Source of the DNA: Rhodothermales bacterium
GTDB taxonomy: Bacteria > Bacteroidota > Rhodothermia > Rhodothermales > VXPQ01
NCBI GenBank assembly: GCA_022821845.1
Contig: JAJECT010000006.1
Coordinates: forward strand, 1-45,117
Length of the DNA: 45,117 bases
Reading direction: 5' to 3'
Shown here: one piece after another, positions 42,514-45,117 of the stretch
Layout: the number at the start of each line of letters is the position of its first letter
How positions within the stretch are numbered: the stretch's first letter is position 1
Made by a program: the position numbers and the translations under genes
Notes under the pieces: model-generated
Database searches by the model: none
Told to the model about the DNA's origin: nothing
What the model saw: the letters and a program-made list of their open reading frames with translations, nothing else

Positions 42514-45117
42514 TTAGTTTTTAAGGGGGACCGCTGCGCCTATGTCTCCTTCGCCTCTGGGCGGCGCGGTCCATGGAATGGATACCGGCTCGCTTGCCTC
42601 GCCCGACCCGGAGGGCGCGAAACGCAAAAACACCGCCTTGCCTTCTGGTATTCTACTGAAGGGTATGCGAACCCGGCTGCGCGTGTAGACGAGCGTCCGG
42701 CGGCGGCCCAGCTCCCGGCCGTCCGCGTCGTACGCCACTGCCTCGCCTGCAAAAGGAACGCCGCCTGTCTCGACCAAAAACGTCGCCGAAGGGGAAGCCC
42801 CCGCCTTAGCGAACAACAGTTCCGCGCTTGGGTGCGCTGCGTCCTCCGACGGCGCATACATCCCCGGAACCCGCATCGTAACGCGGGCCGTCCTCGGCTC
42901 CGAAATCGGCTCCGGCAACTGATCCGCGCGAATATACTGACGAGGCGCCGACGTAATCTCGATAAACGCCGCGTAGCCGCCGCTCATCTCCGCAAGCGCC
43001 TCCTCCCGTATTCCGTACCGAACGACCCCCTGTTCGCCCGGCTTCAGAATCAATGTCTGCGGATGTATTTCCAGCGCCTCCGACAAATCGCCCAAACGGG
43101 CGCTATCCCGGTCTTCCACCACCGCGTCGCGACCGTCTTCCGTCGCCTCCGTATACCCGAAACGAGCCGACGCCGACACCTCCAGCGGAATAAGCGAAAG
43201 ATTCGACAACTCGAACGCGCCGGAAGGCTTATCCCGCGTCAAATACGCGAGATTCGGGTAAATGCTTACCGTTTGCTCTTCCGTCAGGTCCATGGGAATC
43301 TCGCGCACCGAGCCGAGGCGCACCCCGCTCGCGCCCGCCAGAATCACCTGCCCCGCCGGAACGACATCCACCTCTGCCTCTATCGAATGCGTCTCCTCGC
43401 CCGCGACCGTACGCAGCGCCACGTCTATATTCCCCGAATAGCGACCCGGCGGCGCATCCGTCAGGTCCAGTTCGCCCCCGAAAAGCAACAAGCGGCAATC
43501 CGACTCCGAAAGGCGCGCCTCCGTACGCAAACCTCCTATCGATTGCGAAAAAATCTGCTCGCACGATTCCGCCATAGACCAGGTCGGCCTAAGCGCGAGC
43601 GGCGGCGCGGCCCCGTCCCCCTCGTGGCGTAGCGTGACGGGCGTAACCAGTTCGATGGACAACGCCAAGTCGCCGTTTTCGTCCAGCGACAGGTCGCCGT
43701 CCGCTGAAAGCGTCAGGCGGCCCGCATGGTACGGACCCGACACGCTCGTCGAGATGCGGTCCGTAAGCGGATCCAGAGATACCTGCGTATTCGACGACTG
43801 CGCGCCGAAGCGCAAGCGCGAAACGCCCACCCGCATCCCCAGCGCCGACGGATCGACAGAAAAGGCGGCGGGTTCGGGCGCGCCTGCAACAGGGTTCGGC
43901 TCAGGCGCAACAGGGTCGGAGTCGGGATCGGGCGAAACGGGATCGGGCGAAACGGGATCGGGATCGGGCGTCTCTTCCATCCTGCCCAGCACCGTAACGG
44001 TCACTTCCGCAGTGGCGGATTCCGCATGCTCGGCGGAGACAGCAAGCAGGTACTCGTACGTCTCGTCCGCGCCTACCGAATCCGGGACGGCAAACACGGG
44101 CGAAGCGACGTCCGCCGCGCTCAAGAGGTCCGTGTCCGCCGTCGCCCCGCGCGGCGTCCAGGCGTACTCGTAATCCGAACCTTCGGGCGCGCCCGAAGCC
44201 GAGCAATTCAGCGCAATATCCTCCGAGCCCTCGTACGCCGCATACGGATTGCCCGGACACGTCAGCGCCAACGTCCCCTTGTCGAGCACCATTACCGTAA
44301 TTTCCGCCGTGGCGGATTCCGTATGCTCGGCGGAGACGGTCAAAAGGTACTCGTAGGTCTCGTCCGCATCCACATTATCCGGCACGGCGAACGTCGGAGA
44401 AGCGATATCCGCCGCGCTCAAGAGGTCCGTATCCCCCGTAGCCCCGCGATCCGTCCAGGCGTATTCGTAATCCGAACCTTCGGGCGCCCCCGAAGCCGAG
44501 CAATTCAGCGCAAGGTCTTCCGATCCCTCGTACGCCGCATACGGATTGCCCGGACACGTCAGCGCCAACACGCCCTTATCGAGTACCGTTACCGTTATTT
44601 CCGCCGTCGCGGATTCCGCATGCTCGGCGGAGACGGTCAAAAGGTATTCATAGGTCTCGTCCATATCCACATTATCCGGCACGGCGAACACGGGAGAAGC
44701 CACGTCCGCCGCACTCAACAGGTCCGTGTCCGCCGTCGCCCCGCGAGCCGTCCAGGCGTATTCGTAGTCCGAACCATCGGGGGCGCCCGACGCCGAGCAA
44801 TTCAGCGCAAGGTCTTCCGAGCCCTCGTACGCCGAATACGGATTGCCCGGACAGACCAGCGCCAACGCCCCCTTGTCGAGTACCGTTACCGTGATTTCCG
44901 CCGTCGCGGATTCCGCGTGCTCGGCGGAGACGGTCAGCAAGTATTCGTACCGCGTCGTTTGCGGAATGTCGTCCGGCACGGCGAACACGGGCGAAGCCAC
45001 GTCCGCCGCGCTCAAGAGGTCCGTATCCGCCGTCGAACCCCGGCCTTCCCAGGCATATTCGTAGTCCGAACCCGCAGGCGCGCCCGAAGCCATGCAGTCC
45101 AGCGTAATATCCTCCGA
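42514..45117 (-). CDS. Ig-repeat adhesin fused to DUF4402-like and PapD-like chaperone domains (5' end missing)
   Basis: At least 867 residues; the frame continues through the right edge of the window. It opens with 99-residue Ig-like repeats ('CPGNPYAAYEGSEDLALNCSASG', 'TFAVPDNVDADETYEYLLTVSAEH'), each holding two cysteines that probably form the Ig disulfide, and each ending in 'TAEITVTVLDKG'. A proline/aspartate-rich linker ('TPDPDPVSPDPVSPDP') follows. A DUF4402-like domain (pilin-like) ends in 'LLLFGGELDLTDAPPGRYSGNIDVAL'. Next is a fold like a fimbrial chaperone ('VSIYPNLAYLTRDKPSGAFELSNLSLIPLEVSASARFGY', 'LEIHPQTLILKPGEQGVVRYGI'). A beta-rich tail ends it. In known systems these parts are separate genes. 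The product is likely exported and works with the usher-like protein. Confidence 0.65.
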   Translation of the reverse strand, partial: SEDITLDCMASGAPAGSDYEYAWEGRGSTADTDLLSAADVASPVFAVPDDIPQTTRYEYLLTVSAEHAESATAEITVTVLDKGALALVCPGNPYSAYEGSEDLALNCSASGAPDGSDYEYAWTARGATADTDLLSAADVASPVFAVPDNVDMDETYEYLLTVSAEHAESATAEITVTVLDKGVLALTCPGNPYAAYEGSEDLALNCSASGAPEGSDYEYAWTDRGATGDTDLLSAADIASPTFAVPDNVDADETYEYLLTVSAEHTESATAEITVMVLDKGTLALTCPGNPYAAYEGSEDIALNCSASGAPEGSDYEYAWTPRGATADTDLLSAADVASPVFAVPDSVGADETYEYLLAVSAEHAESATAEVTVTVLGRMEETPDPDPVSPDPVSPDPDSDPVAPEPNPVAGAPEPAAFSVDPSALGMRVGVSRLRFGAQSSNTQVSLDPLTDRISTSVSGPYHAGRLTLSADGDLSLDENGDLALSIELVTPVTLRHEGDGAAPPLALRPTWSMAESCEQIFSQSIGGLRTEARLSESDCRLLLFGGELDLTDAPPGRYSGNIDVALRTVAGEETHSIEAEVDVVPAGQVILAGASGVRLGSVREIPMDLTEEQTVSIYPNLAYLTRDKPSGAFELSNLSLIPLEVSASARFGYTEATEDGRDAVVEDRDSARLGDLSEALEIHPQTLILKPGEQGVVRYGIREEALAEMSGGYAAFIEITSAPRQYIRADQLPEPISEPRTARVTMRVPGMYAPSEDAAHPSAELLFAKAGASPSATFLVETGGVPFAGEAVAYDADGRELGRRRTLVYTRSRVRIPFSRIPEGKAVFLRFAPSGSGEASEPVSIPWTAPPRGEGDIGAAVPLKN
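43987..45117 (-). repeat. 297-bp (99-codon) tandem repeats inside the adhesin gene
   Basis: Units at 43987-44283, 44284-44580, 44581-44877 and 44878 to the window end repeat every 297 bp; the equivalent GTAxTCGTA site falls at 44164, 44461, 44758 and 45055. Copies differ by scattered substitutions, mostly synonymous, such as TDRG/TARG/TPRG at the same place. More copies probably lie beyond the window. Such in-frame arrays can change copy number by recombination and alter adhesin length. Confidence 0.92.

Noticed and set aside
45091-45093. ATG at 45091-45093 as the start of the adhesin gene
   Set aside because: It falls inside a repeat unit, and the frame remains open with repeat sequence (SEDITLDC) to the window edge, so the gene begins outside.
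43987-45117. CRISPR or satellite array
   Set aside because: The 297-bp period is in frame and encodes Ig-like domains of one protein.

Overview
The window reads as the chromosome of a GC-rich bacterium of the FCB superphylum, most likely a Rhodothermota/Balneolota-type relative of the Bacteroidota. The signs are a secreted protein ending in an 'NYPNPFNPSTT' type IX secretion sorting domain, a TonB receptor with an N-terminal carboxypeptidase-regulatory-like domain paired with a DUF4249 lipoprotein, a DUF3098 protein, a DUF5916 outer-membrane protein, two sulfatases, and many genes without a Shine-Dalgarno sequence. The assignment is inferred from gene content only.

Left part (1-12.3 kb) is an accessory island. 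It opens with the tail of an IS481-type transposase, then a PhyH-type dioxygenase, an intact ribbon-helix-helix antitoxin beside a truncated PIN toxin, and an AlbA_2 (Schlafen-like) gene that has lost its middle. Next come a T9SS cargo protein, a DUF2188 protein, and an overlapping pair made of an XRE-ImmA/IrrE metalloprotease regulator and a PIN-domain protein. Convergent to these is a translationally coupled pair: a 1579-residue Hsp90/sacsin-type ATPase with a C-terminal DUF3883 nuclease-like domain and a UvrD-type Tudor module, and a NERD-nuclease/UvrD-helicase fusion. This pair looks like an anti-phage or anti-plasmid system and is the first main candidate for something new.

Middle part (12.4-32.4 kb) is mostly housekeeping: an NAD-dependent reductase, an Hsp20 chaperone, the TonB receptor/DUF4249 pair, an AT-rich DUF3883 restriction-like gene inserted next to gyrA, gyrA, L-lysine 6-aminotransferase, lipA, ndk, the cell-wall genes namZ, dacB and an mreD-like gene, a DUF3098 membrane protein, and the operon thrA-dapB-dapA (aspartate-family amino acids and diaminopimelate).

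Right part (32.6-45.1 kb) lies entirely on the minus strand and concerns the cell surface. In order of transcription it holds a large protein (5' end outside the window) that joins 99-residue Ig-like repeats, a DUF4402-like domain and a PapD-like chaperone domain; an outer-membrane usher-like protein; a MotA/TolQ/ExbB-like channel protein; a DUF5916 barrel; and two sulfatases separated by a run of 19-bp tandem repeats. Fused adhesin-pilin-chaperone followed by usher is the second main candidate for a new system: a chaperone-usher-like surface structure in an FCB bacterium. No rRNA, tRNA or CRISPR array was seen.
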